Source: Chitinophaga parva
GTDB taxonomy: Bacteria > Bacteroidota > Bacteroidia > Chitinophagales > Chitinophagaceae
Reading direction: 5' to 3'
Length of the DNA: 64,000 nucleotides
NCBI RefSeq assembly: GCF_003071345.1
Contig: NZ_QCYK01000003.1
Span: forward strand, 744,001-808,000
In this document: positions 25,210-33,847 of the stretch, one piece after another
Layout: each line of letters starts with the position of its first letter
Numbering within the stretch: position 1 is the stretch's first letter
Notes under the pieces: model-generated
What the model saw: the letters and a program-made list of their open reading frames with translations, nothing else
Database searches by the model: none
Told to the model about the DNA's origin: nothing
Translations under genes and position numbers: made by a program

Positions 25210-26226
25210 ATGACCGTCCGCCGTAATTCCGCTATCATCTTCGTTGTCATCGCGGTGCTCATTGATTTCATGGGCATTGGTCTTATTGCCCCCATCATTC
25301 CTAAATTGCTGGAGCAGCTTACAGGAAAAGGGTTGAGTGATTCCGCGGGGTACAGTGGGTGGTTGTCATTTGTATATGCGTTGCTATTGTTCTTTTGCGC
25401 GCCCATTATGGGCAACCTGAGCGACCAGTACGGGAGGCGGCCTTTGCTGCTGATCTCTTTACTGGGACTGGGCGTGGATTACCTGTTCTCCGCTTTTTCG
25501 CCTACACTGGGCTGGCTGTTCCTGGGACGGGCCATAGCAGGGCTTTGCGGTGCCAGTATCACTACGGCCAGCGCCTACATTGCGGATGTGAGCACGCCGG
25601 AAAACAGGGCCCAGAATTTTGGGCTGATCGGCGCCGCATTTGGCGCCGGCTTTGTACTGGGACCGGCCCTGGGCGGGCTGGTGGCGCATTGGGGCGTGCG
25701 GGCACCTTTTATAGCGGCGGCCTGCCTGTCGTTTTGCAATGCCACGTTTGGTTATTTTGTGCTGCCGGAGTCCCTGCTCCCGGAAAACCGCCGCCGGTTT
25801 GAATGGAGGCGGGCCAATGCTATCGGCTCCCTGCAGCACCTGCGCCAATACCCGCTGGTATTGGCTTTGGCCGCCGCGTTGTTCTTTATTTACTTATCCG
25901 GCCAGTCGTTGCAAAGCACCTGGAATTTTTATACCATGTTTAAGTTTGACTGGTCTGAAGGCATGATCGGCGCCTCGCTTGCGCTGGTGGGGGTAATGAC
26001 CCTCATTGTGCAGGGAGGGCTTATCCGCATTATTATCCCCAGGGTGGGCAACCGGAACGCTATTTTTCTTGGTTTGCTCATCTATGGTGCCGGTATGACC
26101 GCGTTTGCCTTTGCCACCCAGGGCTGGATGATGTTTGGCGCGGCTTTCCTGGCGGCGGCCTTGTGCTGCCTGATCAGTTTTCTGCTGGCCTGGCGTGCGC
26201 TCCGTCATTATATGGCACCAAAATAG
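25210..26226 (+). CDS. TCR/Tet-family MFS transporter, apparently internally deleted
   Basis: 338 residues. The family signatures are strong: DFMGIGLIAPIIPKLLEQL, GNLSDQYGRRPLLL, TASAYIADVSTPENRAQNFG, FGAGFVLGPALGG and YFVLPESLLPENRR. Typical members have about 400 residues and twelve helices. Here QGWMMFGAAFL runs straight into LISFLLAWRALRHY, the very end of the family, so roughly 70 residues around helices 10-11 (a loop usually rich in GPALQG and NEQGELQGA) are missing without a frameshift. Whether it still transports is doubtful. Family assignment is firm, the substrate is not. Confidence 0.8.
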   Translation: MTVRRNSAIIFVVIAVLIDFMGIGLIAPIIPKLLEQLTGKGLSDSAGYSGWLSFVYALLLFFCAPIMGNLSDQYGRRPLLLISLLGLGVDYLFSAFSPTLGWLFLGRAIAGLCGASITTASAYIADVSTPENRAQNFGLIGAAFGAGFVLGPALGGLVAHWGVRAPFIAAACLSFCNATFGYFVLPESLLPENRRRFEWRRANAIGSLQHLRQYPLVLALAAALFFIYLSGQSLQSTWNFYTMFKFDWSEGMIGASLALVGVMTLIVQGGLIRIIIPRVGNRNAIFLGLLIYGAGMTAFAFATQGWMMFGAAFLAAALCCLISFLLAWRALRHYMAPK

Positions 26227-26292
26227 ATTGTTAATTGCCAACCATCTGACAATTGGCAATAGTTATCAATTTAGTCATCTAATAGTTTACCC
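26227..26292. repeat. Short inverted repeat after the MFS gene
   Basis: TTGCCAA and TTGGCAA form an inverted pair at about 26235-26255, 8-10 bases after the stop codon. Heptad phasing (TTGTTAA, TTGCCAA, CCATCTG, ACAATTG, GCAATAG) is weak. No T run is present. Confidence 0.45.
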
Positions 26293-28746
26293 ATGTTCAA
26301 ACGCCCTTGGATCCGTTATACAGTTTATGCAGCAGGCGGTTTTCTCGTCCTGCTGGTATTGCTGTGGCTGGGCTTTGCATGGTACATCCATCATAACAAG
26401 GCCAGGTTGCTGGCCGATATTTCCCGGCAGCTGGAAGGCTCATTGAATGGCAAACTGGCCATCGGCGACATGGAGCCGGCCCTGATAGAAAGTTTTCCCA
26501 ACGTATCTGTACAACTGCAGGATGTAACGCTGAGTGATAGCCTGGGACCGGAAAAGCATAAGCCCCTCCTGCATGCGGAGGCTATTTACGTACGGGTGAA
26601 TATCTTTGCCCTTATTCATAAACAAGTGGATGTACGCCAGGTGACCTTTACCAACGGGCAGGTATATCTTTGTGAAGACAGTACCGGCTATTCCAACCTG
26701 TACCTGCTGAAACCCAAGCGGGCCGGACGTCCTGGCGTGCGTAAAGGAAACAGTCCTACCGTTGCCAAGGTGGAGCTGCGCAATGTAAACTTCACCTTCG
26801 ATAATCAGCTGAAGCATAAGCTGTTTAATATAGATATTCAATCCCTGTTCGGGGCCATGCATTATCATGATGGCAACTGGATCTTCAGCACCAATCTCAA
26901 AGTTCTTTTTCATTCCTTTGCTTTTAATACCAACAACGGCAGCTTCCTGAAAGAACAGGTACTGGAAGGCGCGCTGGACGTGCATTACGACACGACCAGC
27001 CATGTGCTGGACATCCCGCAACAGCGGGTGTACATTGGCGGGCAGCGGGTATCACTGGGATTGCAGTTTGTGCTGCACAAAGAAGCCCCGCGCTTTAGCC
27101 TGGAACTACTGGCCAATGACCTGCCTTTTACCACAGCCGCTTCGTGGCTGTCGCACAATATTTCCCGTCATTTTGATACCATTTACCTGGAAAAGCCGGT
27201 GGATGTGCAGGCCCATGTCCAGGGCAGCTTATTGCCCGGCACCCAGCCGCACATCCAGGTGAAGTGGCAGACCACCGGCAATACGCTGAGCATTTACGGA
27301 AAAGAAATGACTGAGTGTATGTTCAACGGCACGTTTGATAATGAAAAGGAAAAAGGGAAAGGTTATAACGATGAGAATTCCGCTATTACCGCAGTGGGCC
27401 TCAAGGCGCGCTATGCCAATATTCCTTTCAGTGCGGATACGCTGCAGGTGGTGAACCTCCTGCACCCCAGGATCCGGGCACATTTCAAGGCTAACTTCCC
27501 GCTCACGGATGTAAATGACGCTACTGCCGATCTCTTTAAATTCAGCGATGGTGCGGCCAAGGCCGATCTTTTTTATGAAGGCGGTTTCCTGCCCAATGAT
27601 ACCGTACCGCCCAATATGCAGGGCGTGGTGGAAGTGCAGCATGCCGCGGTGGTATACCTGCCCCGCCAGCTATCCCTGCACAACAGCCAGGTGAAGCTGT
27701 ACTTTAACGGGGCGGACCTGGAGCTGCATGACATGCGCCTGCAAAGTGATAAGAGCACACTGCTCCTGGATGGCACCGCGCCACATTTCCTGACCCTGTA
27801 TTTTGAGAACCCTGATAAGATACTGATGGACTTCCAGATCCGGAGCTCCATGCTCAATGCCAATGAGTTCCGGGGCTTTCTGGCAGCGCGCAAACGCAGT
27901 GTGAGCAAGGCCGCCCAGCAAAAGGCCCGCCTCAAGGCAGTGGCCCGCCTGGACCAGGTGCTGGAAGCCTGCAGCGTACATCTGCACGCCACCATCGATA
28001 AGTTTACCTACCGCCGCTTTAGTGCCAGCAATGTGCGGGCAGATATTACGCTGGCCAAAGACGGCGTGATCGTGAGCCAGGGCTTCCTGGAGCATGCAGG
28101 CGGCTCCCTGACGCTGAAAGGCCGCACTTTTAACAAAGGCATGAATGACCCCTTCACGATAGACGCGCAACTGGATAAAGTGCGGGTAGACCAGTTCATG
28201 GGGGCGATGAACAACTTTGGCCTGGATGATATCAGCTACAGGAATGTAAAAGGCACCTTCTCCGCAAAAGCCCACCTGACGGGCCTCCTGCGCGATGATG
28301 GTGAAATGGTGACCAGCGCGCTGAATGGCACCATAAGTTTCAGCCTGGCAAATGGCGCCCTGGTTAAAGTGCCCATGTTTGAGAACATTGCCAAATTCTT
28401 TCCCCGCCGCAACCTGGATAATATCACCTTTGACGACGTGTCCAATACCTTTACCATCCGCAACGGCGTTGTGAGCATACCGCCCATGCACATTGCCACC
28501 AGCGCCGTGGTGATGGATGTGAAAGGCACCTATGCACTGGGCAAGCTGAAGGGTACTAACCTGCAGCTGGATGTGCCCATCCGCAACCCCCGTAAAGACA
28601 AAGACATTGCAGACGATGAGAAGCGGAAAAAGCGCCGCCGCCGCGGCATTGTACTGCACTTCAATGCAGTGGACGGCCCCGGTGGGAAGGTAAAACTGAA
28701 GCTGGGCAAGAACGAAGATGCCAACGTGGTGGACGATGAAAATTAG
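26293..28746 (+). CDS. AsmA-like protein
   Basis: 817 residues. A membrane helix at about residues 10-31 (YAAGGFLVLLVLLWLGFAWY) is followed by the AsmA entry NGKLAIGDMEPALIESFPNV. The long body is beta-rich with repeating strand patterns, and the C-terminal third (LNGTISFSLANGALVKVPMF, then DDVSNTFTIRNGVVSIPPM) matches the AsmA C-terminal region. AsmA-like proteins form bridge-like beta grooves thought to move phospholipids between membranes. The tail is basic (DEKRKKRRRRG). The rnpB promoter begins 2 bases after its stop. Confidence 0.85.
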   Translation: MFKRPWIRYTVYAAGGFLVLLVLLWLGFAWYIHHNKARLLADISRQLEGSLNGKLAIGDMEPALIESFPNVSVQLQDVTLSDSLGPEKHKPLLHAEAIYVRVNIFALIHKQVDVRQVTFTNGQVYLCEDSTGYSNLYLLKPKRAGRPGVRKGNSPTVAKVELRNVNFTFDNQLKHKLFNIDIQSLFGAMHYHDGNWIFSTNLKVLFHSFAFNTNNGSFLKEQVLEGALDVHYDTTSHVLDIPQQRVYIGGQRVSLGLQFVLHKEAPRFSLELLANDLPFTTAASWLSHNISRHFDTIYLEKPVDVQAHVQGSLLPGTQPHIQVKWQTTGNTLSIYGKEMTECMFNGTFDNEKEKGKGYNDENSAITAVGLKARYANIPFSADTLQVVNLLHPRIRAHFKANFPLTDVNDATADLFKFSDGAAKADLFYEGGFLPNDTVPPNMQGVVEVQHAAVVYLPRQLSLHNSQVKLYFNGADLELHDMRLQSDKSTLLLDGTAPHFLTLYFENPDKILMDFQIRSSMLNANEFRGFLAARKRSVSKAAQQKARLKAVARLDQVLEACSVHLHATIDKFTYRRFSASNVRADITLAKDGVIVSQGFLEHAGGSLTLKGRTFNKGMNDPFTIDAQLDKVRVDQFMGAMNNFGLDDISYRNVKGTFSAKAHLTGLLRDDGEMVTSALNGTISFSLANGALVKVPMFENIAKFFPRRNLDNITFDDVSNTFTIRNGVVSIPPMHIATSAVVMDVKGTYALGKLKGTNLQLDVPIRNPRKDKDIADDEKRKKRRRRGIVLHFNAVDGPGGKVKLKLGKNEDANVVDDEN

Positions 28747-28747
28747 T

Positions 28748-28755
28748 TACCTTTG
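28748..28755 (+). promoter_or_regulatory. -7 promoter box, rnpB
   Basis: TACCTTTG, exact consensus, directly after the stop codon of the AsmA-like gene. Confidence 0.6.
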
Positions 28756-28761
28756 CCGCTT

Positions 28762-29125
28762 AACTACAAACCGCACTATCGTCTCTTCGGGGAAGGAAAG
28801 TCCGGACAGCGCAGAGCAACGCACCACCTAACGGGTGGGGTGCCGGTGCAAACCGGCACACAGACAGTGCCACAGAAAATAACCGCCGGGCGGCAACGCC
28901 AGGTAAGGGTGAAAAAGTAGGGTAAGGGCCTACAGGCAGTGGTGGTAACATCATTGCAGGGTAAACCTTGCGTGCTGAAATGCCATGTATACGGTCGCTT
29001 AGGGCTGCTCGTCCAAGACCGAGGGTAGGCAGATACAGGTAGCGCGTGAGCGTTATCGCAGATAAATGATAGTGGATCCTGCGCCCGCAGGATTACAGAA
29101 TCCGGCTTATAGGTTTGTAGTTTTT
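28762..29125 (+). ncRNA. rnpB: RNase P RNA, class A
   Basis: About 360 bases. The 5' conserved region GGAAGGAAAGTCCGGACA and the 3' partner ACAGAATCCGGCTTATAG are the core of the ribozyme that trims tRNA 5' ends and pair to form P4. Between them are CCTAACGGGTGGGG (a short hairpin) and ACCGCCGGGCGGCAACGCC. GCAGGGTAAACCTTGCG and CGAGGGTAGGCAGATACAGG also resemble known parts. A run of eight T residues at about 29121-29128 marks the 3' end. Ends are estimated to within some ten bases. Confidence 0.93.
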
Positions 29126-29208
29126 TTTAATTACCTTGGAACATACTGGTTAAACAATCACGACAATTTTATTCCACTGACACAAACACACCCTTACAAC
29201 CAATATTT

Positions 29209-29634
29209 ATGAACGCAAGAGATGAAAGGACCTGGGCCACGCTGACGCACCTGGGTGGCTTATTTGGTATATGGTTCTTCAGCCCCGTGGGCAACGTGCT
29301 GGTGCCTCTGGTGCTATGGCTTATCAAACGGAATGAATCTGCCTTTGTAGATGACCAGGGCCGGGAAGCCGTAAATTTCCAGATCACCATGAGTATTCTT
29401 TCCCTCGTATTGGGCGTTGCTGGCTGGATCATTTTCAGCGTTTTCAACCTGCTGGATTCCGTGGTATTCTGGCACAGCGATTTCACTTTCTTTCCCCATA
29501 TTTTCTTCTTCCATAACGGAGGCCTCAGCATGGTAGCGGCCGTCCTGAGCATGGTGTTTGCCATCATTGCCGCTACCCGTGCCAATAATGGCATTGCATA
29601 CCGGTATCCGTTGTCATTGCGGCTGGTGAAGTAA
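29209..29634 (+). CDS. DUF4870 membrane protein
   Basis: 141 residues. The family motif ERTWATLTHLGGLFGIWF is at the N-terminus, followed by GNVLVPLVLWLIKRNESAFV, DDQGREAVNFQITM and two more membrane helices. DUF4870 proteins have three or four helices and unknown function. A heptad array begins 3 bases after its stop codon and a bidirectional terminator separates it from the convergent subtilase. Confidence 0.9.
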   Translation: MNARDERTWATLTHLGGLFGIWFFSPVGNVLVPLVLWLIKRNESAFVDDQGREAVNFQITMSILSLVLGVAGWIIFSVFNLLDSVVFWHSDFTFFPHIFFFHNGGLSMVAAVLSMVFAIIAATRANNGIAYRYPLSLRLVK

Positions 29635-29637
29635 ATC

Positions 29638-29830
29638 GTACAACGTACAACGTACCTTTCAAGTGCAATTAAATGTTATCGTATAAAAAAACCTGGGCCA
29701 TGGCCCAGGTTTTTTTATTATGTCAATTTTCCTGAGATCCGCTCAGGTAGTACGTTGTACGTTGTACGTTGTACGTTGTACGTTGTACGTTGTACGTTGT
29801 ACGTTGTACGTTGTACGCTGTACGTTGTAC
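29638..29830. repeat. Inverted GTACAAC heptad arrays (locus B)
   Basis: The left arm 29638-29655 is two GTACAAC units plus GTAC, 3 bases after the DUF4870 stop. The right arm 29750-29830 is eleven GTACGTT units plus GTAC (one unit is GTACGCT), ending 6 bases before the stop of the convergent subtilase gene. A perfect 32-base palindromic terminator lies between the arms. This is the longest array in the window. Confidence 0.95.
29685..29716. terminator. Bidirectional terminator
   Basis: A perfect 32-base palindrome of seven A, CCTGGGCCATGGCCCAGG and seven T, shared by the two convergent genes. Confidence 0.9.
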
Positions 29831-29836
29831 AATTTC

Positions 29837-31522
29837 TTAATCCCTTTTACCTCTTTTCAACTTCACTTTCGTTTCACTCTTAGTGCGTTCACCTTTGAGG
29901 GTGGAAGCCAGTTTTACAGCTTCGTATGCGTTTACGATGCCGCCGGATACGCTGAGGTCTGCAAAGGCCACTTCATCGTCCTGGGTACCGGGTTTGTTTA
30001 CCATGGTGGTACCATCGGGGAGGGGCGTGGCAGATTTTACGATCACGTATTTCAGCTGCTCTGCGCTAAGGTCGGGGAAGTAGGATGCCAGGAGGGCGGC
30101 AAGGCCGGTCACTACCGGGCTGGCCATGGAAGTGCCGCTGGCGCTGGCGTACTTGTTGCCTTCGGGAATGGTGGAGTAGATCTGCACGCCGGGGGCAAAT
30201 ACGTCCACTTCTTTTTTACCGTAGTTAGAGAAACCGGCTATTTTGCTACCGGTTACCCCGTTGCCACTGGCGCCCACGGTAATGAAGTTGGCCGCACGGC
30301 TGTGGTCTGCAAAATCAGGGTTGGGATAGTCGGGCACGGAATCATTGTCAGAGCCTTCATTGCCCGCGGCATGGATGAGCAGTACGCCTTTGGATTCCGC
30401 GTAGCGGATGGCATCGTCTACCCAATCTTTATGCGGGGAAAAGAATTTGCCAAAGCTCATATTGATGATACGGGCGCCATTGTCTACCGCGTAGCGGATG
30501 CCCAGGGCTACGTCTTTATCGCGTTCGTCGCCATCAGGCACTACTTTTACGGCCATGATGCGCACGTTTGCCGCTATACCATCTATGCCGATGCCATTGC
30601 CCCGCACCGCGCCGATAATGCCGGATACGTGGGTGCCGTGGAAAGCAAAGGACCCCATGATATCATTGTTGCCATAGTGGTTGTCTTTAATGTCGTTGAA
30701 GTTATCACCTACAATGGCTTCACGGTTGGCGTTGGGCATCACATCCGTGGCCTCTGCCTTGCGTTTCAGGTCGAGGAGGTATTCTTCAAACTCGGTCTTG
30801 AACTGCTGGAAGGTCATGTCTTTTTCGCCGGTGCTCTGCAGGAGGCGCAGCACGAAGTTGCGGGAGATCATCACGTCGTTGTCGGCGGATACGAGGCTGT
30901 CCAGGTCGGCCTGGGAGAAGTCGTCCTTTTTCAGGGCGCCCTTCAGCACATATTCACACTTGTTCAGGTTTTCCTGCAGCTTTGACATGGTCTTGTACGT
31001 CATCTTGTTCTGGACCATGGGTTTCTCAATGCGGTCCTGGAGTTTTTTCCAGTAGGCGTAATCCGGGGAGTTGGGAGTGAGGGCGGAGTCCGGGTTGATG
31101 TATTGCTGTTTCAGGCGGAAGTACTCACGGGTGGCCTCGTCAGAATCTTCTTTGAGGCTTTTGCCGTCTTTGCTGCCCAGGAAGTTCCAGCCGTGTACGT
31201 CGTCCACGAAACCGTTGTGGTCATCATCAATGCCGTTGCCGGGAATTTCGCCGGGGTTGGTCCAGAGGATGCTTTTGATGTCTTCGTGGGTGGTATCCAC
31301 ACCGGAGTCTATCACGGCTACCACCACCGGGGTGCTGGTTTTATCTTTCAGGAGTTGTTGATAGGCTTTTTCCGCACCAATGCCATACACACTGTCGGTA
31401 TCGTAGCTGAGAAGATGCCAGTTGCGGGGAACGGCGCGTTGCGCTTGCGCCGGGCTGGCGAGGGCGGCCGTTAGTACCAGGGCAATTACCAGGGACCAGG
31501 GCTCCTTTCTGAATAATGTCAT
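29837..31522 (-). CDS. Subtilisin-like serine peptidase (S8), exported
   Basis: 561 residues with a signal peptide (about residues 1-28). The catalytic triad is D72 (VAVIDSGVDTTHED), H295 (HGTHVSGIIG) and S465 (GTSMASPVVTGLAALL), with the oxyanion asparagine in AAGNEGSDNDS. The D-H distance of 223 residues is far beyond the 30-60 usual in subtilases; the extra 170 residues (about 115-285) are charged and probably helical. The C-terminus is basic and ends KLKRGKRD, without a T9SS sorting domain, so the protein is periplasmic or released by another route. It converges on the DUF4870 gene. Confidence 0.92.
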   Translation of the reverse strand: MTLFRKEPWSLVIALVLTAALASPAQAQRAVPRNWHLLSYDTDSVYGIGAEKAYQQLLKDKTSTPVVVAVIDSGVDTTHEDIKSILWTNPGEIPGNGIDDDHNGFVDDVHGWNFLGSKDGKSLKEDSDEATREYFRLKQQYINPDSALTPNSPDYAYWKKLQDRIEKPMVQNKMTYKTMSKLQENLNKCEYVLKGALKKDDFSQADLDSLVSADNDVMISRNFVLRLLQSTGEKDMTFQQFKTEFEEYLLDLKRKAEATDVMPNANREAIVGDNFNDIKDNHYGNNDIMGSFAFHGTHVSGIIGAVRGNGIGIDGIAANVRIMAVKVVPDGDERDKDVALGIRYAVDNGARIINMSFGKFFSPHKDWVDDAIRYAESKGVLLIHAAGNEGSDNDSVPDYPNPDFADHSRAANFITVGASGNGVTGSKIAGFSNYGKKEVDVFAPGVQIYSTIPEGNKYASASGTSMASPVVTGLAALLASYFPDLSAEQLKYVIVKSATPLPDGTTMVNKPGTQDDEVAFADLSVSGGIVNAYEAVKLASTLKGERTKSETKVKLKRGKRD

Positions 31523-31757
31523 GCGAAGAGAATTTTTTCGGAGGTAGTTTTAACAATTAAAATACCATATTCGGTTAAAGATATGCCAAATGACCGGGGC
31601 GCATCCTGGAATAATGATGAACAGCATGTTACAGGGTTCTACGGTCACTTGATAAAATCACAAACGGAAGATCGGGGAAAATGCTTTCCGGGAGGGTTAA
31701 AAAAAATATAAAAAATTTTAGGGTGGCATAGGGGGGAAGGAATTTACTTTGCGTCTA
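31523..31757. other. A+T-rich spacer upstream of the subtilase
   Basis: No gene is seen in these 235 bases. The right end carries a near -7 match (TTACTTTG, 31744-31751, plus strand) for the small RNA candidate that follows. Confidence 0.4.
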
Positions 31758-31950
31758 AATAGCAATAGTGCCGCAAGCAAAGGCTGGGAACAGCCTCCGT
31801 AGCACGAAAGTAGAATAGCTCATAAGAAAAAAAATATTCATTTTTATAATTATGAGAGAATACATTAGCGAGTGATCGCACCAAGTATTTTCACATAAGC
31901 ATGGTTTCCGTTTAACGTACAGCGAGGTTATCTAACCTCGCTATTTTTTT
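31758..31950 (+). ncRNA. Candidate small RNA with terminator
   Basis: About 190 bases without a plausible reading frame. The proposed start lies after a near-consensus -7 box. Stems seen: AGTGC/GCAC around 31767-31804 enclosing AGGCT/AGCCT, and CTCATAA/TTATGAG around an A/T-rich loop at about 31818-31855. The end is a strong terminator. I compared it by eye with 6S, tmRNA, SRP RNA and common riboswitches and found no convincing match; the length would suit 6S RNA. It is not upstream of any coding gene on its strand. Confidence 0.4.
31921..31950 (+). terminator. Terminator of the RNA candidate
   Basis: AGCGAGGT/ACCTCGCT stem with a TATCTA loop, followed by a T run at 31943-31950. Confidence 0.85.
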
Positions 31951-32124
31951 ATAAACAAGTGTCGTATAACTAGTTGATTATCAATATTTTTATCGTTTAT
32001 GTGCCCTGCCACGCCGTCCTGCGGGGAATGTGGGATGTGTAACGCTGCCGGCCCTGCAGGTGTCTTTTTTCCATGGCCTTTAGATAGTATCAGTACCTGC
32101 ACTTTAGTGCTGACTTCAAACAAA

Positions 32125-32156
32125 ACGGGGCTGCATCTTACCCGACACAGCCCCGT
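32125..32156 (-). terminator. Terminator of the aldehyde dehydrogenase gene
   Basis: ACGGGGCTG (32125-32133) and CAGCCCCGT (32148-32156) form a 9-bp stem; on the minus strand it is followed by a T-rich stretch. Confidence 0.75.
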
Positions 32157-32175
32157 CCTTTACTTCCCTGAAGGC

Positions 32176-33705
32176 TTACAGGTCGAACTTTATCCCCTGC
32201 GCCAGCGGCAGGCTGGTGGAGTAATTGAGCGTATTCGTCTGGCGGCGCATATAGGCTTTCCAGGCGTCGGAGCCACTTTCACGGCCGCCCCCGGTTTCTT
32301 TCTCGCCCCCAAAGGCGCCCCCTATTTCTGCGCCGCTGGTGCCAATGTTCACGTTTGCGATCCCGCAGTCTGATCCCGCGGCGGAGAGGAACAACTCAGA
32401 TTCCCGCAGGTTTTGGGTCATGATGGCGGAGGAAAGTCCCTGTGGCACCCCGTTCTGCAGGGCAATGGCCTCCTCGATGGTCTTGTATTTCATGACATAC
32501 AAAATAGGCGCAAAGGTTTCGTGCTGCACAATGGCGAAGTGGTTTTCGGCTTCGGCAATGCAGGGCTTCACGTAGCAGCCGGATTCGTACCCGGCGCCTT
32601 CCAGCACACCCCCTTCTACCAGGAAACGCCCTCCCTGTTGCTTTACGGCGTCAATGGCATGCAGGTAGTGCTGTACCGCATCCTTGTCTATGAGCGGGCC
32701 TACATGCTGGTTTTCATCCAGTGGGTTGCCAATGCGCAATTGTTGGTAAGCCTTTACCAGCTTTTGGGTGAAAGCATCATATACACTTTCGTGGATGATG
32801 AGCCTGCGGGTGGTGGTGCAGCGCTGGCCCGCCGTGCCCACGGCGCCAAATACACAGCCTATCAGCGCCATGTCCAGGTTGGCATGCTCACTGATGATGA
32901 TGGCATTGTTGCCACCCAGCTCCAGCAGGGCCTTGCCCAGGCGGGCGCCCACCACGGTGGCCAGCTGCTTGCCCATGCGGGTAGAGCCCGTGGCCGATAC
33001 CAGTGGCACGCGGGTATCCTGGGCCAGCCATTCACCTACTTCCCGGCCCCCGTTCACCAGGCAAAGCACCCCACCCGGCACGGCATTGGCCTTGAGGATG
33101 GGCTCCATGATCTTTTGTACGGCAATGGAGGTAAGAGGCGTTTTTTCACTGGGCTTCCAGATACATACATCGCCGCAAACCAGCGCCAGCATGGCGTTCC
33201 AGCTCCATACCGCCACGGGGAAGTTAAAGGCGGAGATAATGCCTACCAGCCCCAGTGGGTGGTACTGCTCATACATACGGTGGCCCGGGCGCTCAGAATG
33301 CATGGTCAGGCCATACAACTGGCGGCTCTGGCCCACGGCAAAGTCGCAGATGTCGATCATTTCCTGTACTTCGCCAAAGCCTTCCTGCAGGCTTTTGCCC
33401 ATTTCATAACTTACCAGGCGGCCCAGGGCTTTTTTGTGCGTGCGCAGGGCATCGCCCATCTGGCGCACTACATCGCCCCGCTTGGGTGCGGGCCACTGCC
33501 GCCATTCCAGGAAGGCTGCCTGTGCTTTTTCAATCACCTGTTCATATTCTTTCCGGCCGGTGGCCTGCACCGCTGCAATCGCCTGCCCGTCTACCGGCGA
33601 CCAGCTTTGCAATGTTTCGCCCTGTCCCGTGAGCCAATGGCCGCCAATGGCCACGCCGCTATGGGAGGAGGTGATATTGAAGTGTTGAAGGATATCGTTT
33701 ATCAT
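32176..33705 (-). CDS. Aldehyde dehydrogenase, ALDH7 (antiquitin) type
   Basis: 509 residues. Family motifs: ISAFNFPVAVWSWNAMLALV, KPSEKTPLTSIA, TGSTRMGKQLA, ELGGNNAIIISEHAN (catalytic Glu), FGAVGTAGQRCTTTRR (catalytic Cys) and the C-terminal GAFGGEKETGGGRESGSDAW, which is strongly ALDH7-like. ALDH7 enzymes oxidise 2-aminoadipate 6-semialdehyde to 2-aminoadipate in lysine breakdown. It lies 142 bases downstream of the DUF1338 gene on the same strand, and the gap contains a 25-bp perfect hairpin of heptads. Substrate assignment comes from family and context. Confidence 0.9.
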   Translation of the reverse strand: MINDILQHFNITSSHSGVAIGGHWLTGQGETLQSWSPVDGQAIAAVQATGRKEYEQVIEKAQAAFLEWRQWPAPKRGDVVRQMGDALRTHKKALGRLVSYEMGKSLQEGFGEVQEMIDICDFAVGQSRQLYGLTMHSERPGHRMYEQYHPLGLVGIISAFNFPVAVWSWNAMLALVCGDVCIWKPSEKTPLTSIAVQKIMEPILKANAVPGGVLCLVNGGREVGEWLAQDTRVPLVSATGSTRMGKQLATVVGARLGKALLELGGNNAIIISEHANLDMALIGCVFGAVGTAGQRCTTTRRLIIHESVYDAFTQKLVKAYQQLRIGNPLDENQHVGPLIDKDAVQHYLHAIDAVKQQGGRFLVEGGVLEGAGYESGCYVKPCIAEAENHFAIVQHETFAPILYVMKYKTIEEAIALQNGVPQGLSSAIMTQNLRESELFLSAAGSDCGIANVNIGTSGAEIGGAFGGEKETGGGRESGSDAWKAYMRRQTNTLNYSTSLPLAQGIKFDL

Positions 33706-33723
33706 GGGTGAATTTTTTAAATC

Positions 33724-33840
33724 GTACAGCGTACAATGTACAACGTACGCGCGGGTATTAGGTTATGTTAATGAATGAGCTGCCTGTGGGTTCAGTGCAA
33801 ATGTAAAAGTACGTTGTACATTGTACGCTGTACGTTGTAC
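33724..33840. repeat. Inverted GTACAAC heptad arrays (locus C)
   Basis: The arm at 33724-33748 (three units plus GTAC) is an exact 25-base reverse complement of 33809-33833 in the arm 33809-33840 (four units plus GTAC). The loop of 60 bases has no gene. Read on the minus strand, the first arm begins 7 bases after the DUF1338 stop and the second ends 18 bases before the dehydrogenase ATG, so the mRNA would carry a long hairpin between the two cistrons. Confidence 0.95.
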
Positions 33841-33847
33841 ATTTTTC

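Noticed and set aside
29750..29830. CRISPR-like or coding interpretation of the 11-unit array
   Set aside because: Units are 7 bp with no spacers and no cas genes; the translated repeat is not a protein domain.
29720..30985. 421-codon plus-strand frame starting in the heptad array
   Set aside because: It is antisense to the subtilase, whose catalytic motifs are intact, and its first residues are just translated repeat.
31523..32175. tRNA or tmRNA in the long spacer
   Set aside because: No cloverleaf, no CCA end and no tmRNA 5'/3' pairing could be drawn.
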